Shown: positions 1 through 7,621 of the stretch, piece after piece
Layout: each line of letters begins with the position of its first letter
How positions within the stretch are numbered: position 1 is the stretch's first letter
Source of the DNA: Hyphomicrobiales bacterium
Lineage (GTDB): Bacteria > Pseudomonadota > Alphaproteobacteria > Rhizobiales > Afifellaceae
DNA length: 8,558 bases
Direction of reading: 5' to 3'
Assembly: GCA_013812985.1 (NCBI GenBank)
Contig: JACCSN010000778.1
Coordinates: 1-8,558 of the forward strand
Position numbers and translations under genes: made by a program
The notes under the pieces: generated by a model
Told to the model about the DNA's origin: nothing
The model's database searches: none
Seen by the model: the letters and a program-made list of their open reading frames with translations, nothing else

Positions 1-352
1 GACTAGAGCCGGCGCCGGCGCCGCTGGAGCCGCCGCTTCGGCCCGAAGCCCCTCCGCTTTGCGGAGAGGACGCCCCGCCGCTGCCTGGAGCCTCGCCGCT
101 CGGGCGCGGCGCCGTCCCACGATGAGCGCCGGAGAACCCCGATCCGCCGCCGGATGTCGAGGCGCCGCGTGTCGGATCGTCGGCGGTGGTGATCCTCGGG
201 CCGGCGCCGACATCGCCGCCCTTCCTGGCCTCGTTCTCGATCTCTCGAGCGGCCCGATCCCAGTGCTCATGCTCCCGGCCATCCGGCCGTCCGTCCCGCT
301 CCCAAAGTTCGTAGGCGCGGGATCTGATGCTTTGCTCGCGGTCGGACGCCAT
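1..352 (-). CDS. DUF2934 family protein, 3' end cut by window edge
   Basis: Translating the minus strand from the ATG at 352-350 gives an open frame to the window edge (about 117 codons, no stop seen). Residues ~9-42 carry the DUF2934 pattern: an IRSRAYELWERDGRPDG segment, then EHEHWDRAAREIENEA. This short helical domain is common in rhizobia and Methylobacterium and has no known function. After residue ~45 the protein becomes a low-complexity tail rich in Gly, Ser, Pro and Ala, probably disordered. The start at 352 is preferred because a strong GGAGGA Shine-Dalgarno (359-364) sits 6-7 bases upstream; an in-frame ATG at 358-356 would sit directly against it. The cell location is unknown and no signal peptide is seen. 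The GC-rich tail makes the opposite strand look open too, but only this frame has a recognisable domain. Confidence 0.82.
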   Translation of the reverse strand, partial: MASDREQSIRSRAYELWERDGRPDGREHEHWDRAAREIENEARKGGDVGAGPRITTADDPTRGASTSGGGSGFSGAHRGTAPRPSGEAPGSGGASSPQSGGASGRSGGSSGAGAGSS

Positions 353-358
353 CCTCAT

Positions 359-364
359 TCCTCC
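359..364 (-). promoter_or_regulatory. Shine-Dalgarno of the DUF2934 gene
   Basis: On the minus strand GGAGGA lies 6 bases before the ATG at 352-350. This spacing decides between the two in-frame ATGs at 358 and 352 in favour of the second. Confidence 0.7.
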
Positions 365-516
365 AATACGCTGCTCAAGTCCTGACGAGCATAACATGAT
401 CCGGCTATTTTCGGGAGCGAGTCCGGCACGGCCGGCCCCAAGCGCGCCGCACGGGCTCCGAATACGCTCCGGCGCCAAGTTCCGAATGCCATGAGGCCTG
501 CTCGCCGGCCGATAGC

Positions 517-914
517 ACCGATGGCGAGCAAGGCCGCATCGAGGTGCGCCGGCGGCGCTGACCAGCGACATCGCCTTCCTGCAGGAGAGCCATGCCTGGC
601 CGGGCTCGGAGGCAATCGGCAAGAACGGCCACGCGGGAGATCAAGACCGGGACGAGTGCCGAGCGAGGTGTTCCAGCCGGAGCGCTTCGGTGCGATCGTG
701 CGAGGCATCAGGGCATCGAGAACGGCCTGTGTCGGGTGCTCGACATGACCATGAACGAGGACCAGATGCGCAACCGTTAGGAGTACGGGCCGAGAACCCG
801 GCCCTCCCGCGGCGTCTGGCCCTCGATCTGACCAAGCTGGAGCCCTCGAAGAGGTTGATGACGGGCAAGCTCAAGCGCACCGGATGGGACGACGCCTACC
901 TGGCCCGACCGCTC
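517..914 (+). pseudogene. ISAs1-family transposase, decayed C-terminal remnant
   Basis: Pieces of an ISAs1-type DDE transposase appear in order but in changing frames. DGEQGRIEVR (from ~520, the conserved HGRIETR region) is followed by SDIAFLQESHAWPG (~564-602), TATREIKTG (~625-651), PERFGAIVRG (~677-706), HQGIENGLCRVLDMTMNEDQ (706-765) and ENPALPRRLALDLTKLEPSK (792-851). KLKRTGWDDAYL closes the series. The frames run 1, 0, 1, 2, 1, 0, so several small indels are needed. A TAG at 778-780 stands where the family usually has Lys after MRNR, and one G appears lost near 790. The N-terminal half is absent and I could not find terminal inverted repeats. The protein cannot be made. It is evidence that an insertion sequence once sat just upstream of the tRNA-Arg gene. 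Confidence 0.85.
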
Positions 915-970
915 CGCCCAAGCCGCAAGAATCTAAATGCGACAGCCCTGGCGAAGATCGAGCACCCGCA

Positions 971-999
971 TTGCCAGTGCGCGCGGGATCGGTTATGAG
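971..999 (+). promoter_or_regulatory. Candidate promoter of tRNA-Arg
   Basis: TTGCCA (971-976) and TATGAG (994-999) are separated by 17 bases and resemble sigma-70-type -35 and -10 boxes. Transcription would begin near 1006, leaving a leader of about 29 bases before the tRNA 5' end, a usual length. This is a pattern match only. Confidence 0.35.
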
Positions 1000-1034
1000 C
1001 CCTATCCGGCCGGGTTTGCCCCCGGCGACTTGAA

Positions 1035-1111
1035 GCACCCGTAGCTCAGCTGGATAGAGTGCTGCCCTCCGAAGGCAGAGGTCACAGGTTCGAATCCTGT
1101 CGGGTGCGCCA
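1035..1111 (+). tRNA. tRNA-Arg (anticodon CCG)
   Basis: A complete cloverleaf can be folded. The acceptor stem GCACCCG (1035-1041) pairs with CGGGTGC (1101-1107), with discriminator G1108 and an encoded CCA at 1109-1111. The D arm has GCTC/GAGT around an AGCTGGATA loop. The anticodon stem CTGCC (1062-1066) pairs with GGCAG (1074-1078) around the loop CTCCGAA, giving anticodon CCG at 1069-1071, which reads the Arg codon CGG. The T arm is ACAGG-TTCGAAT-CCTGT. All stems are intact, so the gene should be functional. It lies between an insertion-sequence fossil and a gene-free stretch followed by gene fragments, a setting typical of tRNA genes used as integration sites. I see no second copy of its 3' end in the window. 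Confidence 0.96.
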
Positions 1112-1376
1112 TTTTCTTGCATATCCGCAGAGGTTTATCAAGACGCTAACTTTGGGCGGTAGAGAACGAAACCAGTCGCGGAAGCGCCACGGAAGCAGCG
1201 CGCATCGCGTCGTGTCGCGTGGCAGCGAAATGGCAACGGACCGGTGTGGAGTTCTGATCTCGAAGCGGAATCCAATGGGCGACCCGAGGCTTGCCGAGTT
1301 CACAGCCGATTGGCCGTAGCTTGAGTGACCCGCTACGCAGCGGACAAAGCTCAGTCGAGGCCCCACCGCCGGCTAT

Positions 1377-1396
1377 CTCTACGATTCAACGTAGAG
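1377..1396. repeat. Perfect 7-bp inverted repeat, ATTCAA loop
   Basis: CTCTACG (1377-1383) and CGTAGAG (1390-1396) are exact inverse complements around a six-base ATTCAA loop. No run of T follows on either strand, so it is not an obvious intrinsic terminator. The same loop occurs in the hairpin at 3574-3595. Confidence 0.6.
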
Positions 1397-1417
1397 TGCA
1401 AACATCGCCGCGGCAGC

Positions 1418-1450
1418 AGCGCTAACAGCTCGCCCTGTGGCGGGCGCGCT
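1418..1450. repeat. Two-tier hairpin in gene-free stretch
   Basis: An inner stem GCTCGCC (1428-1434) pairs with GGCGGGC (1439-1445), one pair being G-U, around a CTGT loop. It is clamped by an outer stem AGCGC (1418-1422) with GCGCT (1446-1450). The five bases TAACA (1423-1427) form a one-sided bulge. A bulged, clamped stem is more elaborate than expected of random GC-rich DNA, but its role is unknown. Confidence 0.5.
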
Positions 1451-1545
1451 GAGGTCGCCCGGATTGACCTCCACCTATCGCCATTAGGTTCTAACCCAAA
1501 TCACTCGCCGCGCACCAAAAAGCGCGAAGACCCCTGAGGCATGAA

Positions 1546-1585
1546 GGTCCCAAACTGGATCGGGCAGGCGCTCGCTTCTGGGACC
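1546..1585. repeat. 7-bp inverted repeat with 26-base spacer
   Basis: GGTCCCA (1546-1552) and TGGGACC (1579-1585) are perfect inverse complements. They lie 25 bases upstream of the candidate promoter of the amidotransferase fragment. The pair could be a hairpin, a split operator or chance. Confidence 0.35.
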
Positions 1586-1609
1586 AGCACGCGAAATCAC
1601 TGACAAGCG

Positions 1610-1638
1610 TTGACGAGCGCTAATCTCGCCCATATCGA
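1610..1638 (+). promoter_or_regulatory. Candidate promoter of the amidotransferase fragment
   Basis: TTGACG (1610-1615) and TATCGA (1633-1638) are separated by 17 bases, with the ATG of the fragment 22 bases downstream. The -35 box is close to consensus and the -10 box is weak. If active, transcription would run into a broken gene. Confidence 0.35.
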
Positions 1639-1659
1639 CGCTTCTGGAAGTCGGTCCCG

Positions 1660-1829
1660 ATGTGTGAGCTGTTAGGAATGAATGCGAGCTATGCGGCCGA
1701 TCTCGATATGTCCCTGTCCCTGCTGCGGCCCCGCGGCGGCGAGATTTGCCCCCACTCGGATGGGTGTGGGGCGTGGCGGTCTACGATGGAAAGGTGGCGC
1801 GCGTTTTCAAGGAACCGAAGCCCTCGACA
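1660..1829 (+). pseudogene. Class II glutamine amidotransferase, N-terminal fragment
   Basis: The frame begins MCELLGMNASYAADLDMSL and continues through RGG...PHSDG. This is the start of a class II (Ntn-type) glutamine amidotransferase of the YafJ-like group; the catalytic nucleophile would be Cys2 after removal of Met1. At about 1765 the frame breaks. Two extra bases (TG) after the GGG of HSDG move the continuation WGVAVYDGKVARVFKEPKPS into another frame (1767-1826), where TAA follows at 1830-1832. Together the two pieces give about 55 residues of a protein usually near 250-280, so nearly everything after the N-terminus is missing. The following DNA belongs to a different gene on the opposite strand. 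The fragment is certainly broken; the family call is strong because motif order and spacing are kept. Confidence 0.82.
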
Positions 1830-2190
1830 TAATCTTCGAGCATGGCGGTGCCCGACCACGACCTATGCTCCAGCGCCGTCAGACGTCCGTCGCGCGTAGC
1901 GCTGAGAACGATCCGCTGTTCGGTCGCGGGCTGATAGCCGTTGGAGGTGAAAGTCTGGGCGCGAGTGAGAACCAGCTTAACGGGCCGACCGATTTCGCGC
2001 GCAGCCATGGCGCAGATTACTTGGTGAGGCCAGAGGTAGCCCTTCCCGCCGAAACCGCCGCCCACGAACGCTTGCCGCACATAGACCTTGCCCAAGGGGA
2101 CGCGCAGCGCCTCAGAAGGGCCTTTCCGGGCGACCTGAACTTGGTCGAGGACACGTTGAACTCCCGCCAGTGCAAACGGGGTCAGGATCG
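1823..2190 (-). pseudogene. Xanthine dehydrogenase family molybdopterin-binding subunit, fragment
   Basis: On the minus strand a continuous frame from about 2095 down to 1825 reads KVYVRQAFVGGGFGGKGYLW, then a stretch with AAREIGRPVKLVLTRAQTFT and QRIVLSATRDGRLTALEHRS, ending in MLEDYVE. The FVGGGFGGK loop and the GRPVKLV...R segment are hallmarks of the molybdopterin-cytosine-dinucleotide-binding large subunits of the xanthine dehydrogenase/aldehyde oxidase family (XdhB, CoxL, PaoC type). Upstream, between 2096 and 2190, VQRVLDQVQVARK...EALRVPLG is poorly conserved. Such subunits are around 700-750 residues; only about 110 remain. At 1823-1827 the homology stops where the amidotransferase fragment begins. 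A full enzyme would need FAD and iron-sulfur partners, none of which is present here. The substrate cannot be told. Confidence 0.82.
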
Positions 2191-2583
2191 TGTGCCTGAC
2201 CGCAGCATCTCAAGCCCAAGTCGAGCTGAATAGAAGCCGATCGAAGTTCGGCGTGGAAAGACAGGGCCTTTGCGCCCGCGGCGTACTGTTCAGTCACTGG
2301 CAGTCTGCGCGGGCGTTCTCGCCTACAAGGTTCCGACCGTAGCAGTCCGCGAAGTCCTGCTCGATTTCGATGAAGCGGAGCGTGATCCGGCCTCCGCCAA
2401 ACGCAACGCTCTTGGTAGATGGTCACCGGGTTCCGGCCAACAACCTAACGGGTGAGGTGTATAATCTGGCCACCAGAACTTGATATCCCGCATAGATGAT
2501 GCCGAGACCCTCCGCCGCAATGCCGCGGCGGCCCGAAAGGTCCCTGCTGGCCGGGCACTGAAAAGCCACGGGGTCGCGGCGGT
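2191..2583 (-). pseudogene. Probable earlier part of the same molybdopterin subunit, badly eroded
   Basis: No intact gene is visible. On the minus strand, segments in different frames faintly resemble the region preceding the MoCo domain of the same family: RDPVAFQCPASRDL and IAAEGLGIIYAGYQVLVA (around 2480-2580, compare the usual pattern EPVA...IAEEAL.LIEVEYEVLPA), then IEIEQDFADCYGRNLVGENA (around 2300-2365). The order and strand agree with the clearer fragment downstream, but each match is weak and frame changes are needed between them. Simple intergenic DNA is the alternative. Confidence 0.35.
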
Positions 2584-2871
2584 CTAATCCAGATTACTAC
2601 GAAACACTTGGTCGGCGGGGTATTGCCTTCTGCTCCGATCGCCCAAAGAACTGTCTGGAGTTCTTACCGGGTGCGGGGAGGCGATTTCTATAGCGACTCC
2701 TGCGGCAATGCCCGCTTCCAGAAGCATTTCGCAAACAAGGTTCGGCGAGAAACCCTGCTCTTGATGAACGTCAGCCAATCTCTGCCCAACGCTTCCGACG
2801 CGAAGTATGCCGCCGTTCTCGATACAGTTCGCGACGATTTCCCGGATTTCCTCCGACTGCGGGTGTTGCAT
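2584..2871 (-). CDS. Small hypothetical protein, 95 residues
   Basis: The minus-strand frame runs from ATG (2871-2869) to TAG (2586-2584). Residues ~6-63 look like a compact, mostly helical domain: SEEIREIVANCIENGGILRV, then GQRLADVHQEQGFSPNLVCE and AGIAAGVAIEI. Residues 64-95 are polar and probably disordered. The pattern of a short acidic N-terminus, an I.C.ENGGIL turn and a closing AGIA.GVAIEI helix or strand resembles small uncharacterised proteins I associate with rhizobia, but I cannot name a family. There is no membrane segment or signal peptide. The Shine-Dalgarno is weak (AGGG, 4-5 bases upstream). The gene follows mgtC on the same strand after 144 bases and might be transcribed with it. 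A frame covering the same bases and extending into mgtC (2688-3182) was judged a shadow. Confidence 0.55.
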   Translation of the reverse strand: MQHPQSEEIREIVANCIENGGILRVGSVGQRLADVHQEQGFSPNLVCEMLLEAGIAAGVAIEIASPHPVRTPDSSLGDRSRRQYPADQVFRSNLD

Positions 2872-2950
2872 CGGACCCTGTCCCCAGGCGTAATTGGAAA
2901 GCGACCGTTCTCTAGGATATATCCGATAGGGGATCGGGGATGTGATGCGG

Positions 2951-2964
2951 GTACGATACCGTAC
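2951..2964. promoter_or_regulatory. Short inverted repeat between mgtC and the small hypothetical gene
   Basis: GTACG-ATAC-CGTAC is a perfect 5-bp inverted repeat with a 4-base centre. It could be an operator or a weak hairpin. No T-run follows, so a terminator is unlikely. Confidence 0.25.
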
Positions 2965-3015
2965 TGATAAAGTGCTCTTTTGGACGGCAGGCGACCATCA
3001 GAGGCGCGAGCTGAT

Positions 3016-3516
3016 TCAGCGTGTCTGAGAGCGCTCTTCATTGCCTCGCCCGGGGTGGTTGGCATGGCTGTTTCGATGGCCGTTCTCGCCTTCGGTGATC
3101 GTCTTTTCTCTGGTTGGTGAAAACCACCAGAGGGTAACAATGGTGACCAGAGCGAGCGCGACAGCCACGTCGTAACTGCCAAGCCCCACAGCTGCGCCGA
3201 TGGCGCCGGTCACCCAAAGGCTCGCCGCTGTTGCCGTGCCTTGAACAGAGGTTCCTTGCTTCAGGATTGCGCCGCCACCGATGAATCCGATGCCGGTGAT
3301 AAGCCCTTCGATTATACGCGCCGTGCCTTCTGGAGAGTTCTGCAATAACGCTTCCGTTGCCTGGATGAAGCCACAGCTTGCCAGGGCGACAAGCGGGAAC
3401 GTCCGCAAGCCGGCGCTGCGCTCCTCCCGCTCACGGTTCCACCCAATCGGAAAGGCAAGGGCATAGGAAAAAGCCAAAGCCGCCAAGTGAGGCAGTACCG
3501 CAAACTTATCCATCAT
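3016..3516 (-). CDS. MgtC/SapB family membrane protein
   Basis: The 166-residue product is a small inner-membrane protein of the MgtC/SapB family. The family signature is clear: an N-terminal helix, then AFPIGWNREREERSAGLRTF (residues ~22-41), IIEGLITGIGFIGGGAILK (~68-86) and VQGTATAASLWVTGAIGAAVGLG (~91-113), with five hydrophobic segments overall (about 8-25, 40-57, 68-85, 94-112, 115-132). The C-terminal ~35 residues are charged and cytosolic-looking. The longer C-terminal ACT-like domain of Salmonella MgtC is absent, so this is the short form. MgtC-type proteins are linked to survival in low Mg2+ and to ATP synthase or membrane potential in pathogens; in environmental bacteria the role is unclear. 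The start has two tandem ATGs (MMDKF); GGAG and GGGA lie 5-10 bases upstream. It follows GH15 by 67 bases on the same strand, across a hairpin. Confidence 0.9.
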   Translation of the reverse strand: MMDKFAVLPHLAALAFSYALAFPIGWNREREERSAGLRTFPLVALASCGFIQATEALLQNSPEGTARIIEGLITGIGFIGGGAILKQGTSVQGTATAASLWVTGAIGAAVGLGSYDVAVALALVTIVTLWWFSPTREKTITEGENGHRNSHANHPGRGNEERSQTR

Positions 3517-3583
3517 CTACATCCCGCTCCAACTCCGGCCAACCCGCACGCCCGCGTGATCGTTGTGCCGACGCGTCGGACAT

Positions 3584-5392
<1,809 letters not shown>

Positions 5393-5395
5393 CTG

Positions 5396-5400
5396 TCTCC
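5396..5400 (-). promoter_or_regulatory. Shine-Dalgarno deciding the GH15 start
   Basis: GGAGA on the minus strand lies 3 bases before the ATG at 5392-5390, within the 13-base gap after the glucose dehydrogenase stop codon. It supports the short start over the upstream one at 5461. Confidence 0.6.
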
Positions 5401-5405
5401 GGTTC

Positions 5406-6458
5406 TCACAGCGTGAAGTCGAGAACGACCTTGACGTCATCCGGCTGGCGGTCAAGCGCATCGCGCCAGTTGGCGAGCGGCACGCGCCGCGAGATCAGGC
5501 GGGACAGCCAGTCCCGATCGGCTTCGGCCAGCACATCCGCGGCGCTTTGGTAATGAGAGCGGTTGGCGTTCACGGAGCCGAATACCACGTCGTTCTCCAG
5601 CACCATCGTCCGGTTCAGGGCTGCGAGATCAAGACCGATCTCGTGCCGGCCGGAGGATATCCCGGCGAGGCAGACGACACCGGAGGGCGCGCTGCGGCTG
5701 ATAGCGTCGAGAACGACCGGTGGCGCTCCGGTGCATTCGATGACGATGTCGGGAGCGAATTCGGTCGGGTCCGGCAAGCTGCCTGCATGGTAGGTGGCAC
5801 CAAGTTCCCGAACGAGTTGCGGCTTGGGCCCCTCTGTCACCCTGTCCAGCACATGCACGGCGAGCCCGCGCTGCGCGCCGATGAGGGCCGCCAGCAATCC
5901 GATCGGGCCTGCGCCGGTGACGAGGACGGTGCGGGGAGCCCAAGCGCGCGACCGGCGGCCGATGCGCTCCGCGTGATCCCAAGCCTTGGCGACGACGCTC
6001 GTCGGCTCAAGCAGCACGCCGAGAAGGCCGAGGGATGGATCGATCCGGACAGCGAACTCCGGCTCGATCCGGAAATAGTCGGAGCAGAAGCCGTCCAGCT
6101 CCTTGATTCCTCGCTCGGTATAAAGGCCGTTCAAGCACATGTCCCATTCACCGACGGCGCAGTAGCGGCAGGGGACAGGGTCAGGCCGACGTACAATGCC
6201 GACCACTAGGTCTCCGGGGGTAAAGCCGGAACCGGCCGGCGCATCTTCGATCTTACCGATCGATTCATGCCCGAGAATCAGACGATCCTGGCCCGGCGGC
6301 GCAGAGCCGTATTCACCCCGGATGATCTCCACGTCAGTTCCGCAAATTCCAACAGCGAGCGTGCGGACCAGCACCGATCCGTGATCGGGCGACGGGACCG
6401 GCACATCGTCCAGTCGGGCCGAAGTTGAGTAGCCGGGTCTTACGGTGAGCGCGCGCAT
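5406..6458 (-). CDS. gdh: Zinc-dependent glucose 1-dehydrogenase (MDR superfamily)
   Basis: The 350-residue protein belongs to the zinc-containing medium-chain dehydrogenases, in the glucose dehydrogenase branch known from Sulfolobus, Thermoplasma and Haloferax and also found in bacteria. It oxidises glucose (often also galactose or other aldoses) to the lactone with NAD(P)+. The catalytic domain shows GICGTD (37-42, Zn ligand C39), LGHES (62-66, H64 and E65) and LLEPTSV (149-155, E151). C97, C100 and C108 lie in the lobe that binds structural zinc in relatives. The Rossmann fold has GAGPIGLLAA (182-191). The C-terminal part, including NDVVFGSVNANRSHYQSA and the closing DDVKVVLDF, is characteristic of the glucose dehydrogenase branch rather than ordinary alcohol dehydrogenases. 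It starts 7 bases after the upstream EEP gene and ends 13 bases before GH15. That order fits glucose release by GH15 followed by oxidation. NAD versus NADP preference cannot be decided here. Confidence 0.9.
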   Translation of the reverse strand: MRALTVRPGYSTSARLDDVPVPSPDHGSVLVRTLAVGICGTDVEIIRGEYGSAPPGQDRLILGHESIGKIEDAPAGSGFTPGDLVVGIVRRPDPVPCRYCAVGEWDMCLNGLYTERGIKELDGFCSDYFRIEPEFAVRIDPSLGLLGVLLEPTSVVAKAWDHAERIGRRSRAWAPRTVLVTGAGPIGLLAALIGAQRGLAVHVLDRVTEGPKPQLVRELGATYHAGSLPDPTEFAPDIVIECTGAPPVVLDAISRSAPSGVVCLAGISSGRHEIGLDLAALNRTMVLENDVVFGSVNANRSHYQSAADVLAEADRDWLSRLISRRVPLANWRDALDRQPDDVKVVLDFTL

Positions 6459-6465
6459 GCGGATT

Positions 6466-7548
6466 CTATCCGCCTCCGCTCTTGGATCGCGGCGCCGTAG
6501 AACGCCGATGCGCGGCTTCGATCGCGGCTTCTGCTTGGCGCAGGTCGCCCTCGTGCAGCGCCGGAGGCGTGTTGTCCTGCGCTTCAGCTACCCGGCACAG
6601 CCGAACGATGTACGGATAGTGGTCGGAACCGAAATATCCAAGACGCCTCAGCGACATGGTGGCAAAGCCAGCCTCATGGAGCACATGGTCGAGCGGCCAG
6701 CTTTGCCACCACGAGGTCGCGCTGTAGGTCGGCACATAGCCGTAGCCGCGGCGCGGATCGTTGAGCGATCCGATTCGCTGCATCCGCCCCACGGCAGCCT
6801 CCCATGGGGTTGCGTTAAGGTCGCCGGCAACGACAGCCGGCTTCTCACCGTCGCGAATGATGAGTGCGGCAGCGTAGAGCTGCGCATCGCGCCCAAGGGT
6901 GGACTGGAACGGGAGCGGCGGGCGCGGATGAAGGCCGACAAAGTCAATCGTCTCACCCGACTTGAGCGTCACGCCGGCATAGATAGCTGGTGTCTCCGGG
7001 CTGGCAAGGTTCAGGATCTCTGGAGCGACAAGCGGGCGGCGCGAGAAAAGGTGGATGCCATAGTAGGAACCAGTGATCTTCTGCAGCCGGTGCGGCATCG
7101 TCTGGGCGAGAGGCGAGAGCGCACGGTCCCACCACTCGTCTGTCTCCATGGCGAGGAAAAGATCGGGCTCCTCGCGCAGAACCATTTCGAGGAGCGGGGC
7201 TGTGTTCCGGTTACCGAGGAGAACATTCGCGACCATGACGCTGAGCTGGCGATCCTCCGCACATTGGCTGACGAAATCAGCTCCGCTCGGCCGAAATGGC
7301 CACAGAGTTGTTGCGTTCGCCAGGATGGCGGCGAGCACGCCGATGAAAAGGGCTCCGGTTGCTAGCGGCGCGCGTTTGACAAAGAAGAGCAGTGCCGCGC
7401 CGATCACCAGAAGCGCGACAAGGAACTGCAGCCGCGGAAAATCCGCTAGCCGCACGATCCACCAGTAGGTCTCGACGAGGGGGATAAAGCTGACCGCTAT
7501 GAGGAGAACGGCGAGGATCGCGACAACGATGTGAATGGCGTTTTTCAT
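6466..7548 (-). CDS. Membrane-anchored endonuclease/exonuclease/phosphatase domain protein
   Basis: The 360-residue protein has three N-terminal hydrophobic segments (about 5-25, 41-57 and 62-80) followed by an EEP-fold domain (~100-315), probably facing the periplasm. The fold's metal and catalytic motifs are in place: VANVLLGNRN (106-115), METDEWW (134-140, E135), GLHPRPP (205-211), VVAGDLNATPW (239-249), PLDHVL (285-290) and GSDHYP (307-312, D309 and H310). The C-terminal ~45 residues are charged and low in complexity. EEP proteins with membrane stems are common in alphaproteobacteria; substrates may be nucleic acids, phospholipid headgroups or inositol phosphates, and cannot be inferred here. 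The start at 7548 (MKNAIHIVV) puts a membrane helix directly at the N-terminus; an upstream ATG at 7578 adds ten residues and has no clear Shine-Dalgarno. It is the first gene of the probable EEP-gdh-GH15 operon. Confidence 0.88.
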   Translation of the reverse strand: MKNAIHIVVAILAVLLIAVSFIPLVETYWWIVRLADFPRLQFLVALLVIGAALLFFVKRAPLATGALFIGVLAAILANATTLWPFRPSGADFVSQCAEDRQLSVMVANVLLGNRNTAPLLEMVLREEPDLFLAMETDEWWDRALSPLAQTMPHRLQKITGSYYGIHLFSRRPLVAPEILNLASPETPAIYAGVTLKSGETIDFVGLHPRPPLPFQSTLGRDAQLYAAALIIRDGEKPAVVAGDLNATPWEAAVGRMQRIGSLNDPRRGYGYVPTYSATSWWQSWPLDHVLHEAGFATMSLRRLGYFGSDHYPYIVRLCRVAEAQDNTPPALHEGDLRQAEAAIEAAHRRSTAPRSKSGGG

Positions 7549-7621
7549 TTGGCGTGCCTCAGGCCGTGACCAGAACATCTACGGCGGATCACGCCAACCT
7601 CTATGGCCTTTTCCCGGTAGA

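Larger units (their letters stand above)
1112..1659. other. Gene-free stretch with several perfect hairpins
   Basis: No frame here on either strand resembles a known protein. The stretch holds a series of short inverted repeats: CCGCT-ACGC-AGCGG (1330-1343), CTCTACG-ATTCAA-CGTAGAG (1377-1396), a GCTCGCC/GGCGGGC stem with an outer AGCGC/GCGCT clamp (1418-1450), and a GGTCCCA/TGGGACC pair 26 bases apart (1546-1585). A candidate promoter for the following gene fragment lies at 1610-1638. The stretch may be eroded island DNA or may encode a structured RNA; the sequence alone does not decide. Confidence 0.5.

Noticed and set aside
355..880. Overlapping minus-strand frames (355-708 and 641-880)
   Set aside because: They are Arg- and Pro-rich shadows opposite the transposase remnant, whose motifs read on the plus strand.
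1035..1111. Direct repeat of the tRNA 3' end as an attachment site
   Set aside because: I looked for a second copy of the T arm and acceptor end by eye and found none in the window.
871..1122. Minus-strand frame containing [20 protein letters not shown] over the tRNA
   Set aside because: This peptide is the well-known false translation of the antisense strand of tRNA genes; the tRNA explains the bases completely.
1082..1366. Minus-strand frame ending WRTRQDSNL
   Set aside because: Its C-terminal part is again antisense tRNA translation, and the rest has no recognisable domain.
1682..2233. Plus-strand frame of 183 codons
   Set aside because: It crosses the amidotransferase fragment in a wrong frame and then runs antisense to the molybdopterin subunit, which has real motifs.
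2688..3182. Minus-strand frame of 164 codons over the end of mgtC and the small hypothetical gene
   Set aside because: It overlaps the MgtC coding frame and has no domain; its composition looks like an out-of-frame translation.
6445..7365. Plus-strand frame of 306 codons opposite the EEP gene
   Set aside because: It is antisense to a gene with complete catalytic motifs, and has no domain of its own.
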